Below, piece after piece: positions 1 through 8,699 of a stretch of DNA of 64,000 bases. How positions within the stretch are numbered: position 1 is the stretch's first letter; every line of letters begins with the position of its first letter. This stretch comes from JANXUR01 sp038229415 (GTDB taxonomy: Bacteria; Acidobacteriota; Terriglobia; Terriglobales; Acidobacteriaceae), in contig JBBROM010000010.1 of NCBI GenBank assembly GCA_038229415.1, positions 1-64,000 on the forward strand. The letters are read 5' to 3'. A model generated the notes under the pieces. It ran no database searches. It was not told the DNA's origin and was given only the letters and a program-made list of their open reading frames with translations. Made by a program: the position numbers and the translations under genes.

Positions 1-1
1 C

Positions 2-241
2 AGCTGGTTCCGCACCCTGGGCGACGTGCGCGAGAAGCTGGCCGACTGGCGGCAGGACTATAACTGGCAACGTCCGCATAGCTCGCTGGGGTATCGCACG
101 CCGGGCGAGTACGGACAAAGTGCAGGCTATGTAAATGTGGGAAGCCAACCGCGCTTCCCACATTTACACAGCCCCGACTACGGCTGCGAGGTAAACTCAA
201 GGCCAAATCAAACCCGGGAAACTCCAGTTATGACTGGTTGA
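2..241 (+). CDS. IS3-family transposase (OrfB), C-terminal fragment
   Basis: The reading frame is open from the first complete codon, so the gene starts left of the window. The visible part contains NWQRPHSSLGYRTPGEY, the typical end of the IS3 OrfB DDE integrase core, where the region around the last catalytic glutamate leads into RPHSSLGY. About 40 further residues follow with no recognisable domain. They run through a 15-bp inverted repeat and stop at a TGA 18 bases before the element end. The protein would catalyse IS excision and integration together with an OrfA that is not in view. Activity cannot be judged from this fragment. Confidence 0.85.
   Translation, partial: SWFRTLGDVREKLADWRQDYNWQRPHSSLGYRTPGEYGQSAGYVNVGSQPRFPHLHSPDYGCEVNSRPNQTRETPVMTG
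131..167. repeat. Perfect 15-bp inverted repeat near the IS right end
   Basis: GTAAATGTGGGAAGC at 131-145 is followed after a 7-base loop by its exact reverse complement at 153-167. It lies inside the 3' end of the transposase frame. It could be a transcription-blocking hairpin at the IS end or a separate small palindrome carried by the element. No T-run follows. Confidence 0.75.
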
Positions 242-256
242 GCAATCGGGGGCAGG

Positions 257-1322
257 TCATCGCCATGACTCAGAACTCGGTCTGAGATACACGTCTCCAA
301 GACGGCGCTTCACCGCGCGGTCCAGATCGTCTTCGAGCTCGGCCAAGATTCTATTTAGTCTTCGCCGGTCCGTATCTACCAGTTGCGCCAGTCGTACCTC
401 TGACAACTTGTCAGTGTCGTTAATCTGTTGAGTGAACTTTTGGAGATCGTTGGTTCTGTGCAGGCGCGCAACAACCGCAAGCACAATTTTCGGAAGATGT
501 TTAGCAACTTTCTCTCTGAGGTCGTTGGCGTCAGTAAACGTGCAATAAAGCATGTCGGCTTTGCATTTCTCGCGATATTCCGCTAGCGCTTTGATTCCAT
601 CAAGATCAGTACCTCTTGGGATAGGCGCGTCAGAAAAATAAAGAGCGACATCCTTCCCGGCTGTTCGAAAACGCTCGATCTCTTCAGTTGTTCCGGATTG
701 CGCAACGCCTGTTGGCGTACCGAGCTTGAACGCAAATATGCCTATTAGGACATCCCCTCGGTCGATTACCTGTTGATTCAATATTTCTTGTGGACGAGAC
801 CCAGATGCGGGATAGGAATGAGTTTCCCAGCCGAATCGGATTAAGTATGTATCCGTTGTCGTAGTAGTTGCTCGCGTTCCAGCTACGAATGGCGTCAATC
901 ACGGCTTGGCACTCCTCCTTTGTGTCCGAAGGTGATGCCAGGACTACATTGATGACTAGAGCGGAATGAAGCTCGTTAGTTGGCGGAGTAGCGCGAGTCG
1001 TAGCGCCGGTTGTGGGCGCGGAATCCAAGCCACTGTTGGCGGACTTGGAGTAACTGGCGCCCGCCGATGACAGTAGAATCTTAGCAGCGTCAATCAGGCC
1101 CTCGCCTGAGCGAAGTGGAACCGCTTCAACCAGCTTTCGATGAAGGAGACCGTCAACAGCTAGAAGTAGTGCTTGACGTGATTTCTCCTCGGGAAACTCG
1201 CGCGCAAGATCTAGGAAGTGCGTCGGTATTGGATAGCGAGTCGCAAGTTTGGCCAGAACATCGATTTCGTCCGAAGAAAGGTCGATCGCCATTTGCAGAT
1301 TGTCCTCTGGGGATCCCGCCAT
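257..1322 (-). pseudogene. DUF4062-domain protein, frameshifted and 3'-truncated by the IS
   Basis: Two overlapping frames together encode one protein. The N-terminal frame (1322 to about 830) has roughly 100 residues of unknown helical sequence, then VINVVLASPSDTKEECQAV, the start of a DUF4062 domain. The homology continues in another frame from about 829: WETHSYPASGSRPQEILNQQ, DVLIGIFAFKLGTPTG and GTTEEIERF. The family normally reads ...PIRWETHS..., so one extra base near 830 explains the break. DUF4062 domains often sit at the N-terminus of signalling NTPase-type proteins of unknown function. The stop codon (257-259) is formed by the terminal bases of the adjacent IS. A real mutation or an assembly error could each explain the frameshift. 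An alternative start is 1292. Confidence 0.75.
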
Positions 1323-1508
1323 TACCGCAAGGGACGGGAGTTCCTATTTCAGAACTAGAGCCACAGTTTACTCTGAACTTGCAGCCTGCGATCCACAAAA
1401 GGATTTCAGCGCAAGGACAATGTCTTTTTTGGTACTCAGTCATCTGTACGCCAAGAGAGGGTGGGGCACCCACCGTATCGATGATCCATACGAAGAACCT
1501 TTGAGCTC

Positions 1509-1895
1509 TTAACGAGGGCGGCCGAAGAACAGGACATTGCCGTCAACATCTTCTAGTTCGAAGCCGCGCAGACCGTCGTGAGTATCTTGCAGAGGCGTGG
1601 AAAAGGTGACACCGCGCGACGCGAATTCGGCCGCCAGCGCATCCGGGTCGGGCACGGAAGCGTAGGCGTCCAATCGGGCATCCGGGTCGCGCTTGCGGTT
1701 GGGGATCGCCTCCAAGCCGACATCCTTGAGGAAGATCATCGCGCTATCGCGATGAACAATGGCAAAAAAAGGCTCGTGATCCGGCTCCTGATGGACGACC
1801 TCAAACCCCAGCTTCCCGCAATAGAACGAAACTGCCGCGGGGACATTTCGCACGATAAAGAATGGTGCGATGCTGGTGATCGCTGGCTGGGTCAA
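1509..1895 (-). CDS. VOC-superfamily (glyoxalase/bleomycin-resistance-like) protein
   Basis: A 128-residue single-module VOC protein. The N-terminus APFFIVRNVPAAVSFYCGKLGFEVV is the usual first beta-alpha-beta unit, and GFELEDVDGNVLFFGRP closes the second half, with a glutamate in the normal metal-ligand region. Members are small metal-dependent lyases, dioxygenases or drug-binding proteins, usually dimeric, and the substrate cannot be told from sequence. The gene stands alone between the DUF4062 remnant and an unknown membrane protein. A second, unrelated VOC gene lies at 10824-11192. Confidence 0.85.
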   Translation of the reverse strand: MTQPAITSIAPFFIVRNVPAAVSFYCGKLGFEVVHQEPDHEPFFAIVHRDSAMIFLKDVGLEAIPNRKRDPDARLDAYASVPDPDALAAEFASRGVTFSTPLQDTHDGLRGFELEDVDGNVLFFGRPR

Positions 1896-2000
1896 CGAGT
1901 GGCCTCCGTAGCTGGAAACATTCCCAAAGCTGTTTTATACGATAAATCAAGGCTGGCTCTCGTAACTGATGCTCCTTGCGAGCGTGCTTCCCTGCTCGCT

Positions 2001-2513
2001 CTACCTGCATGGCCCGGACTGATACGCCGCTTGTTCGGCTGTTTCGGGCGGATAGTCTACGCGTGCGAATCGGTAATCGATGTGCAAGTCTCGCCACTGA
2101 TGGGTTTGGCAGTTGATTGAGGACACTCTGTCGATTGAAATATGGATAGTATTGCCTCCGGATACTTCAATGGACGGCTTCTCTGCCGGGTAGCCGGGAT
2201 CGTAAACAAGGATCGGCGTGGTGTGGTGGAACCAGTGGTCGAACCAAGACTCCATCGGTGCTCCGGCTTCTGAAGCATAGACAAAAACCCTCTCCTCTTT
2301 CGCGAGTGTGTCGCAATTTTCGTAGACAACTTCAAACCTGACACCGTGGATGTCCGGAATCGCCTCCAGTTGTTCTGTCAGGCAGCCCGGGATGAAGGTT
2401 TTTACTATCGTGACTCGAAAGTCAGGCACGAGGAGGAATAGGGCCAATGCGAGCAGGCCAAGCGCCCCAAAGAAGAGGACCAGCGTTTTCTTCAAGAGTT
2501 TCCTGATTGCCAT
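2001..2513 (-). CDS. Membrane-anchored hypothetical protein
   Basis: 170 residues, not recognised. The N-terminus is basic (MAIRKLLKK) followed by one hydrophobic segment at about residues 9-29, so a membrane anchor or uncleaved signal is likely, with the rest outside the cytoplasm. The exported part is rich in aromatic residues (WFDHWFHH) and contains several cysteines that could pair. No catalytic motif is evident. The gene is separated from its neighbours and shows no operon partner. Coding status rests on length, the plausible signal anchor and lack of a better competing frame. Confidence 0.6.
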   Translation of the reverse strand: MAIRKLLKKTLVLFFGALGLLALALFLLVPDFRVTIVKTFIPGCLTEQLEAIPDIHGVRFEVVYENCDTLAKEERVFVYASEAGAPMESWFDHWFHHTTPILVYDPGYPAEKPSIEVSGGNTIHISIDRVSSINCQTHQWRDLHIDYRFARVDYPPETAEQAAYQSGPCR

Positions 2514-2726
2514 AGGCTCAGATCAACCGCGTTCGTCGTCTTCCCATTACTTTGCATTACAAAGTTACTCGTCTGTCAAATCGCCTTGTTCGCTCGGACG
2601 ACTGATCCCCTCTCCCGTTTCGGGAAGCTACGACCCAGTTCGCGCTTTCCGCCGAAATATTCCTGCGCGGCCCGCCCTATTCTGCGCAACAATAGTGCCT
2701 CACACTCCAGCAGCGCGAGGCTCCCC

Positions 2727-3161
2727 ATGTCCGGTCGCATGCTTCAGGCAACGCTCAAGACGCTCGACCGCTGGCTTCCGCCGCCTCCGATTGCTCCGCA
2801 TCAGCAGACCGGACGAGACGGCGAAGAAGACGCCTACTTTTACCTGCGGCGGCTGGGCTACGTCATCATCGCGCGCAACTATCGCTCGCCCCGGCGGCGC
2901 GGCGAAATTGACCTGATCGGCTGGGATGGCGGCTCGCTGTGCTTTGTCGAAGTGAAGACTCGCACCACCCACGATGTGAAGCCCGCCGAAGCCGCTGTGG
3001 ACCGCGACAAGCGACGCGAACTTCGGGGTATGGCGCATGAGTACCTTCGCCGTTTTCCGACCCAAACCCCGTGGCGATTCGACGTGTTGAGTGTGTATTA
3101 TGAAGCCAACGCTGAATCGCCGCGATTTGAACTGTTCCGCAATGCGTTTTCCTCACGTTGA
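2727..3161 (+). CDS. yraN: YraN family (UPF0102) endonuclease-like protein
   Basis: 144 residues from the ATG chosen here. The open frame extends upstream to 2586, but the family homology begins only after this ATG. The sequence RDGEEDAYFYLRRLGYVIIARNYR is followed by GEIDLIGWDGGSLCFVEVKTR, the conserved Asp...Glu-Val-Lys core of the restriction-endonuclease-like fold used by archaeal Holliday-junction-resolvase-type proteins. The cellular role of the family is not established; a part in DNA or RNA processing is usually assumed. It lies 110 bases upstream of galT on the same strand. Confidence 0.88.
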   Translation: MSGRMLQATLKTLDRWLPPPPIAPHQQTGRDGEEDAYFYLRRLGYVIIARNYRSPRRRGEIDLIGWDGGSLCFVEVKTRTTHDVKPAEAAVDRDKRRELRGMAHEYLRRFPTQTPWRFDVLSVYYEANAESPRFELFRNAFSSR

Positions 3162-3271
3162 GCCGGGAGCGCGCCTGAGCGGGCCGTTCTTGCCACTGCT
3201 GGCGCAATGCGCCCGCGGCAGTCCAGCGAGTTAGCCCAATCAAGACAAGTGAATGCAGGAGCCAAGCCAAA

Positions 3272-4303
3272 GTGCCTGAATTACGCAAAGATCCCATCGT
3301 CGGACGCTGGGTCATCATCTCCACCGACCGCGCCAAGCGGCCCACCGATTTCTCGCTCGAACACGTGAAGGCCAAGGGCGGCTTTTGCCCCTTTTGCTAT
3401 GGCAACGAGAACAAGACTCCGCCGGAGATTCAGGCGTATCGTCCGCAAGTGCCCGGCAGCCCCGCGCCGCAAAAAGATACGCCCGGCTGGACGGTGCGCG
3501 TAGTGCCGAACAAATTCCCCGCCCTGGGCGTGGAAGGCACCCTGGATCGCCAGGCCGACGGCATGTTCGACCGCATGAACGGCATCGGCGCGCATGAGGT
3601 GATCATCGAATCGCCCGACCATAACGCCACGCTCACAACGATGTCGCTGAAGAGCATCGAGGACATGTTGTGGACGTTTCGCGACCGCATTCTCGACCTG
3701 AAGAAGGATAAGCGCTTTAAGTATGTGCTGATCTTCAAGAATCATGGCGAAGCGGCCGGCGCGTCACTCGACCACTCGCACTGCCAGTTGATTGCGCTGC
3801 CGATTCTGCCCAAGTATGTGGTGGAAGAGCTGGAAGGCGCCAAGCAGTATTACCTGTACAAAGAACGTTGTGTGTTCTGCGACATTGTGCATCAGGAAGT
3901 GGAAACCGGGCAGCGCGTGGTCGCCGAGAATGAAGACTTTATTACCATCGCGCCTTATGCGCCGCGCTTTCCGTTTGAGACGTGGATTTTGCCCAAAGAC
4001 CATGAGTCGGCGTTCGAAAATTCATCAACCAAGATGTTCCAGAATTTGGCGATTGCGCTGAAGACGTTGGTGTCGAAGGCCGAACACGTACTCGACAATG
4101 CGCCCTATAACATGGTGATTCACTCTTCTCCGGTGCAAGAGCCGCAGAACGACCACTATCACTGGCACATAGAGTTCATCCCTAAGTTGACGACGACTGC
4201 GGGATTTGAGTGGGGCACCGGCTTCTACATCAATCCCACGCCGCCGGAAGAAGCTGCGCGCTTTCTGCGCGAGGCGGAAGTGGATATCTCGGAGCAGCGG
4301 TAG
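3272..4303 (+). CDS. galT: Galactose-1-phosphate uridylyltransferase
   Basis: 343 residues. GalT swaps UMP between UDP-glucose and galactose 1-phosphate in the Leloir pathway. The HIT-type active site is seen as DHSHCQ at 167-172, with His170 the expected UMP-carrying nucleophile. A C-terminal HYHWHIE (295-301) and the metal-site pairs CPFC (39-42) and CVFC (200-203) support the family. The start is GTG, chosen because AGGAG at 3257-3261 stands 10 bases upstream and the protein begins with the family's PELRKDPIVGRWVIIS. No other Leloir gene is nearby, so it may also act on other sugar phosphates. A convergent hairpin at 4323-4348 probably ends the transcript. Confidence 0.92.
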   Translation: MPELRKDPIVGRWVIISTDRAKRPTDFSLEHVKAKGGFCPFCYGNENKTPPEIQAYRPQVPGSPAPQKDTPGWTVRVVPNKFPALGVEGTLDRQADGMFDRMNGIGAHEVIIESPDHNATLTTMSLKSIEDMLWTFRDRILDLKKDKRFKYVLIFKNHGEAAGASLDHSHCQLIALPILPKYVVEELEGAKQYYLYKERCVFCDIVHQEVETGQRVVAENEDFITIAPYAPRFPFETWILPKDHESAFENSSTKMFQNLAIALKTLVSKAEHVLDNAPYNMVIHSSPVQEPQNDHYHWHIEFIPKLTTTAGFEWGTGFYINPTPPEEAARFLREAEVDISEQR

Positions 4304-4322
4304 GTGGGATCAAGACAAGCAG

Positions 4323-4348
4323 AAGCGCCGCTCGGGTGTGCGGCGCTT
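4323..4348. terminator. Hairpin between convergent galT and iscX
   Basis: AAGCGCCGC (4323-4331) pairs perfectly with GCGGCGCTT (4340-4348) around an 8-base loop. It sits in the 53-base gap between the galT stop and the iscX stop, so it can serve both strands. The T-tract is poor on both sides. Confidence 0.55.
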
Positions 4349-4356
4349 TACATTTG

Positions 4357-4572
4357 CTACGAGTTCCGGGCTTTGTACTCTTCGTGCCAAGCCATCTGTA
4401 TCGCCTCCAGCTTACCTTCATTCGACTTAGCCGGATCGCCGATGAAGTCCGGCAACTCAATCACCCACTTATGCAGGTCGGTGAAGCGCACGGTCAGTGG
4501 ATCTAAGTCCGGAAACTTCTCATCCAGCGCAATTCCGATGTCTTCGGCATTTTCCCAATCAAATTTCAACAT
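4357..4572 (-). CDS. iscX: Fe-S cluster assembly protein IscX
   Basis: 71 residues, close to the family's usual 66-70. The start KFDWENAEDIGIALDEKFPDLDPLTVRFTDL and the end EAIQMAWHEEYKARNS match IscX, a small acidic protein with a modified winged-helix fold. It binds IscS and iron and modulates the rate of cluster synthesis on IscU. It is the last gene of the ISC operon, starting 3 bases after the fdx stop. Confidence 0.92.
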   Translation of the reverse strand: MLKFDWENAEDIGIALDEKFPDLDPLTVRFTDLHKWVIELPDFIGDPAKSNEGKLEAIQMAWHEEYKARNS

Positions 4573-4575
4573 AGT

Positions 4576-4986
4576 CTAGTGCTCTTCCTTGGCAGCGTTA
4601 CGGTTCCACGCCGGAATCTCCACCACAATATCCGCATTCCCGTTTGGCACGGTCTGACAGCTAAGTCGAGACTTGGTAGTAACTCCTGCAGCCAAATCCA
4701 GCTCGTCGAGTTCCGCATCCTCCGGCTCATTGCAGCTATCGCTACCTTCGCGCACGATTATATGGCAAGTCGAGCACGCGCAGACCCCGCCACAGGCATG
4801 GTCGAGCGGAACCTTGGCTCCCATGGCAATGTCGAGAATGCTGCCCGGCAGGCCGTGGTCTCCAAAAGGAACCTTGGCTGGGTCTACCTCCACTACGCTT
4901 TCCTTGCCTTCATATAAATAAGTCACCTTGAACTTCTGGGTGGCAGGCGTAAAGTTTGCTTCCTGAATGTAAGGGTTCTGACCCAT
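4576..4986 (-). CDS. fdx: ISC-type [2Fe-2S] ferredoxin
   Basis: 136 residues. Ligand cysteines are Cys65, Cys71, Cys74 and Cys110, with spacing (+6, +3, +36) identical to that of Escherichia coli Fdx. An additional Cys69 sits within DHACGGVCACSTCH. The protein supplies electrons to IscS/IscU during cluster assembly. The first 20 or so residues are an extension relative to E. coli. It lies between hscA and iscX in the ISC operon. Confidence 0.93.
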   Translation of the reverse strand: MGQNPYIQEANFTPATQKFKVTYLYEGKESVVEVDPAKVPFGDHGLPGSILDIAMGAKVPLDHACGGVCACSTCHIIVREGSDSCNEPEDAELDELDLAAGVTTKSRLSCQTVPNGNADIVVEIPAWNRNAAKEEH

Positions 4987-5057
4987 GCTTTTATCTCTTT
5001 TCCTGACTAACTCTAATTTCGTGCCGCGCTATCTCGGCGACCACCACAACCCGCAAG

Positions 5058-6962
5058 CTAAGTGCTCTCGATCTCTGCCGCCGCAAACGGATGCGGCGCT
5101 GCAATATCCTCACCAACGTCCGCCGTTTCCATTGTCTTACCCTGCAGTACGCTGCTTACGGCAGTATCCATCATCAACTCCGCGAGGCGTGTAGTGAGGG
5201 TGTTCAATTCGTCAATTGCGGAACGAATCGCCTTGTAGTCGCTACCTTCGCGGATACTGCGCAAATGTATCTCGCTTGTGGCAATGGCTTCCTGCTCTTC
5301 TACAGTAAGGACCTTCCACGCCGGACCGATACGGCCTTTCTCAAGTGCCGAGAGAATCGTCTCACTCTCGTTGCGGGCCTCGATGATCTGCCGTTGCTCA
5401 ATATCCTGCTCAGCGAAGTCGAATGAATCCAGAATCATCTTCTCGACTTGCTCGTCGGTAAGTCCATAACTCGGTTGAACACTTACCTGCGCCTCTTGGC
5501 CGCTGCGCTGTTCCCGCGCCGACACCTGTAAGATGCCATTGGCATCAATCAGAAAGCGTACTTCGATACGGGGCAACCCCGCAGGCATCGGCGGAATACC
5601 CTTCAGATCGAAGCGGGCCAGCGACCGGCAGTCCTGTGCCATTTCGCGCTCACCCTGCAATACATGCACTGCGACCGCCGTCTGTCCGTCCACGCCAGTG
5701 GTAAAATGCTCGGTCGCGGAAGCAGGGATCGTCGAGTTGCGATGAATGATCTTAGCTACGACTCCACCCAGCGCTTCAATGCCGAGCGACAGCGGAGTTA
5801 TATCCAGCAGCAACATCTCTTTAGTAGCTTCCGATCCGCCACTTAGGATATTCGCCTGCACCGCTGCGCCTAGAGCGACTACCTCGTCGGGATTCAACTC
5901 CGTGTGTGGCTCTCGCTGGAAGAGTTCACGTACCACCTGCCGCACACGCGGAATCCGCGTGGAACCGCCGACCAGCACCACTTCGTCAATATCAATGGGT
6001 TTGAGGTTGGCGTCGCGCAAAGCCTGCTTGCAGGGAACTAGTGTCCGCTGGACGATAGGCTCAATCAGCGAAGCAAATTGCTCCTGCGAAATCTTGCGCT
6101 GATAGTGCTTACCACCCGGCAGTTCGACATTAAGACTAACCGAGTCCTGCGACGACAATGTGATCTTAGCCTCGATCACTGCCTTACGAATCGCCTGAAC
6201 GACCTCCGCGCTGCGACTTACATCCAACCCTAAATCACCCTGAATATCATTCAGCGCAATGCGAATGAGTAGGTTGTCTATGTCATCACCACCAAGATGC
6301 GTGTCGCCGCCCGTGGCCAGCACTTCAAAGATTCCATCGTGCAATTTCAATATTGAGATGTCAAAGGTGCCACCGCCAAAGTCGTACACGGCAATCGTGC
6401 CGTTCTTTTTCTGGTCAAGCCCATAGGCCAGCGAAGCAGCGGTAGGTTCATTGACCAGGCGCAACACTTCGAGACCAGCGATACGGCCTGCATCTTTCGT
6501 AGCTTGCCGCTGTGCATCATTAAAATAGGCCGGGACAGTAATGACCGCCTTGGTAACTGGCGCGCCGAAGTAGCGTTCCGCGTTTCGTTTGAGTTGCCGT
6601 AACACTAGCGCGGAAATCTCCGGCGGGGTGAATGTCGCAGTTCCCAACTTCAGGCGTAGCACTTCCCCGGCTGCCAGGTCTTCTGCGAGTCGAAAGGAGA
6701 ACAAATCAAGCTCGTCGCGGACGTCTTCCACGTCGCGGCCCATCAGGCGCTTCACGGAGTAGACAGCTCGATCCGGCGTCTCAATCAGATACTTGCGCGC
6801 ACCATTACCGACGACAGTATTCCCCTTGGCATCAAGTGCCACTACCGATGGCACAAGATTCACGCCATCTTCTCCGGGAATAACTACGGGCGCACCCTCT
6901 TGCATGAACGCGACTAGCGAGTTCGTAGTACCTAAGTCAATGCCTATAATTCGATCAGCCAT
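5058..6962 (-). CDS. hscA: Fe-S assembly Hsp70 chaperone HscA
   Basis: 634 residues. The actin-like ATPase domain opens with IIGIDLGTTNSLVAFM and contains VYDFGGGTFDISIL and LVGGSTRIPRVRQVV. The substrate-binding domain follows from about residue 390 (LLLDITPLSLGIEALGG). Its length, and its position beside hscB, fdx and iscU, mark it as HscA rather than DnaK. HscA drives transfer of the cluster from IscU to target proteins by recognising the LPPVK motif, which is present in the iscU product of this operon. It starts 47 bases downstream of the hscB stop. Confidence 0.93.
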   Translation of the reverse strand: MADRIIGIDLGTTNSLVAFMQEGAPVVIPGEDGVNLVPSVVALDAKGNTVVGNGARKYLIETPDRAVYSVKRLMGRDVEDVRDELDLFSFRLAEDLAAGEVLRLKLGTATFTPPEISALVLRQLKRNAERYFGAPVTKAVITVPAYFNDAQRQATKDAGRIAGLEVLRLVNEPTAASLAYGLDQKKNGTIAVYDFGGGTFDISILKLHDGIFEVLATGGDTHLGGDDIDNLLIRIALNDIQGDLGLDVSRSAEVVQAIRKAVIEAKITLSSQDSVSLNVELPGGKHYQRKISQEQFASLIEPIVQRTLVPCKQALRDANLKPIDIDEVVLVGGSTRIPRVRQVVRELFQREPHTELNPDEVVALGAAVQANILSGGSEATKEMLLLDITPLSLGIEALGGVVAKIIHRNSTIPASATEHFTTGVDGQTAVAVHVLQGEREMAQDCRSLARFDLKGIPPMPAGLPRIEVRFLIDANGILQVSAREQRSGQEAQVSVQPSYGLTDEQVEKMILDSFDFAEQDIEQRQIIEARNESETILSALEKGRIGPAWKVLTVEEQEAIATSEIHLRSIREGSDYKAIRSAIDELNTLTTRLAELMMDTAVSSVLQGKTMETADVGEDIAAPHPFAAAEIEST

Positions 6963-7009
6963 GTAGTTTTTAGTTTGAACTTTTGCTGCTAGTCTTGCGA
7001 TGTGCAGCT

Positions 7010-7759
7010 TTATGCCGTCAGCGCGTCTTTTACATCACGAACCAGGTTGCGCAAATAACTGCGCTTATTGAGTAATGCAACCATGCGGTCAATCACTTGC
7101 TTCTGAACCGGCTCTTTACCCGCCGCAGGTTCTTCCCTTGGAGGCAATGCATCCCATTCATTCCACAACTGGCCTAGCTCCGCATCTGACTCATGCAACT
7201 TTAATTCGAACGTGCTCTCCTGCTCGGCTAGTTGCTTCTCCAGATCCTCGTCGCGGTCGCCCATTTTGCGATTCATCCGCAGCTCTTCCAACTGCATGTT
7301 GAGCTCAAACACTTCCTCAAGCAGCTCGGGCGGAACAACTTTCTTTTGTTCACCGGTGGCGCGCGCCTGCTGCGTGGCTCTTTGCGACTGCTCTTCCAGT
7401 TGCACGCCTTCCAGCTTCAACAGATACTCTGTGCGCGCAATTGGTTCGCGCAACGTACGGTAGGCGTCATTCAGTTGCGACGACCGTTGCAGACTCCACG
7501 ATTGCTGCTGTACCGCGGCGTTGGCAAAAAGATCGGGATGCAGCTTTCGGCTCAGCCGGTAATATTCACGCTCCAGCGCGGCCAGATCAAGGTTCAGCTT
7601 TCTCGGCAACCCGAAAAACGAGAAGTAATCGGTCGGCTCCGCCGGTTGCAAGTTCCCACAGGCGTCGCAGAACAATGCGGCGCGCATTTCGCCGCAGGAC
7701 CAGCACTGCGGGGTCGGCTGCCCGACCGGCGACAACAAGCTTTTTGAGATGTCAGCCAT
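7010..7759 (-). CDS. hscB: HscB co-chaperone with N-terminal tetracysteine motif
   Basis: 249 residues, much longer than E. coli HscB (171). A CxxC...CxxC motif (Cys19, Cys22, Cys31, Cys34) precedes the J-domain, whose HPD tripeptide is at 74-76, followed by QLNDAYRTLREPIARTEYLL. The C-terminal three-helix part that binds IscU contains a long charged insert. E. coli HscB lacks the tetracysteine element, while the eukaryotic mitochondrial homologue HSCB has one (CWNCG...CPQC), strikingly like CWSCG...CDAC here. HscB delivers holo-IscU to HscA and stimulates its ATPase. It lies between iscA and hscA. Confidence 0.92.
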   Translation of the reverse strand: MADISKSLLSPVGQPTPQCWSCGEMRAALFCDACGNLQPAEPTDYFSFFGLPRKLNLDLAALEREYYRLSRKLHPDLFANAAVQQQSWSLQRSSQLNDAYRTLREPIARTEYLLKLEGVQLEEQSQRATQQARATGEQKKVVPPELLEEVFELNMQLEELRMNRKMGDRDEDLEKQLAEQESTFELKLHESDAELGQLWNEWDALPPREEPAAGKEPVQKQVIDRMVALLNKRSYLRNLVRDVKDALTA

Positions 7760-7792
7760 GGGAGAGAGTAGGGAACAATAATTGCGTGGCGC

Positions 7793-8188
7793 TTAGGCGG
7801 AAAACGATGTGCCACACCCACAAGACTTGGTAGAGTTAGGATTCTGGAAGACGAAGCCGCGATACATCAGCGTTTCCTGCCAATCAAGCACCATGCCCGC
7901 CAGATACACGAATGACTTGGGGTCAATGAATACGCGCACGTCTCCGTGGTTGAATACCCGGTCGCGCTCTCGCGGCTGGGTATCAAAACGGATGTTGTAA
8001 CTCAAACCCGAGCATCCGCCACCTTGCACGCCCAGCCGCAATCCGCCCTCGGCCGGAGAAATGCCTTCTTTCTCCATGGCGATGCGAATGCGTTCCACTG
8101 CCTTCTCGGTGACATGGACACCCTTGAGCGCCGGCGATTGCGCGGATGCAGGCATCGGCGCAACCGGATTCTCTGATACTTGAGTCAT
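7793..8188 (-). CDS. iscA: A-type Fe-S carrier IscA
   Basis: 131 residues from the ATG at 8188; an upstream in-frame ATG at 8212 would add 8 residues. The three conserved cysteines are Cys59 (GGGCSG), Cys123 and Cys125 (SCGCG), which bind iron or a cluster at the dimer interface. The first 20 residues are a low-complexity extension. IscA carries clusters from the IscU scaffold to targets, chiefly [4Fe-4S] enzymes. It lies between iscU and hscB, with no gap large enough for another promoter. Confidence 0.92.
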   Translation of the reverse strand: MTQVSENPVAPMPASAQSPALKGVHVTEKAVERIRIAMEKEGISPAEGGLRLGVQGGGCSGLSYNIRFDTQPRERDRVFNHGDVRVFIDPKSFVYLAGMVLDWQETLMYRGFVFQNPNSTKSCGCGTSFSA

Positions 8189-8217
8189 GATTCCCCTATC
8201 GCGCAACTTCACGCGAG

Positions 8218-8634
8218 TTAGTGCGCGACTTCGACCTTCGCAGGCTCAGCAACAACCTGCTTCTTCTTCCAGTCGCCGATCGCGGCACGAATCGCATCTT
8301 CCGCCAACACCGAGCAGTGAATCTTCACCGGCGGCAGCGCCAGTTCCTTCACGATTTCCGTGTTCTTAATGGCCAGCGCCTCTTCCACGGTGCGGCCCTT
8401 GACCCACTCGGTCGCCAGCGAAGACGACGCAATTGCGGAGCCGCAGCCGAAGGTCTTGAACTTAGCTTCTTCAATGATCTGCGTCACCGGATTCACCCGG
8501 ATTTGCAGCTTCATCACGTCGCCGCACTCCGGCGCGCCTACCAGGCCTGTGCCTACTTCGTTGCTGCTCTTATCCAGCGAACCCACGTTGCGGGGATTCG
8601 AATAATGATCTAGAACCTTGTCGCTATATGCCAT
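8218..8634 (-). CDS. iscU: Fe-S cluster scaffold IscU
   Basis: 138 residues from the ATG at 8634, which has an AGGGAGAA ribosome site upstream; longer frames to 8727 would overlap iscS and lack homology. Scaffold ligands are Cys37, Asp39, Cys64, His106 and Cys107, nearly the same numbering as in E. coli. LPPVK at 100-104 is the HscA recognition motif, so the scaffold matches the chaperone pair encoded downstream. It receives sulfur from IscS and iron to build [2Fe-2S] clusters. Confidence 0.95.
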   Translation of the reverse strand: MAYSDKVLDHYSNPRNVGSLDKSSNEVGTGLVGAPECGDVMKLQIRVNPVTQIIEEAKFKTFGCGSAIASSSLATEWVKGRTVEEALAIKNTEIVKELALPPVKIHCSVLAEDAIRAAIGDWKKKQVVAEPAKVEVAH

Positions 8635-8699
8635 GATCGTTTCTCCCTGAAACTTGTTTGTTACTATTTTCGTGAAATCTGAAACCCGAAACTTTGTTC

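Larger units (their letters stand above)
1..259 (+). mobile_element. IS3-family insertion sequence, right end only
   Basis: The window opens inside an insertion sequence. Evidence is the C-terminal part of an IS3-type transposase (next entry) followed by a plausible element end, GGGGGCAGGTCA at 248-259. IS3-family elements end in 5'-TG...CA-3', and read from the other strand this end begins TGACCTGCCCCC. The left end and any target duplication lie outside the window. The proposed end coincides exactly with the stop codon of the neighbouring DUF4062 gene, so the insertion seems to have landed in that gene. The exact boundary is inferred, since the partner repeat is not visible. Confidence 0.6.
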
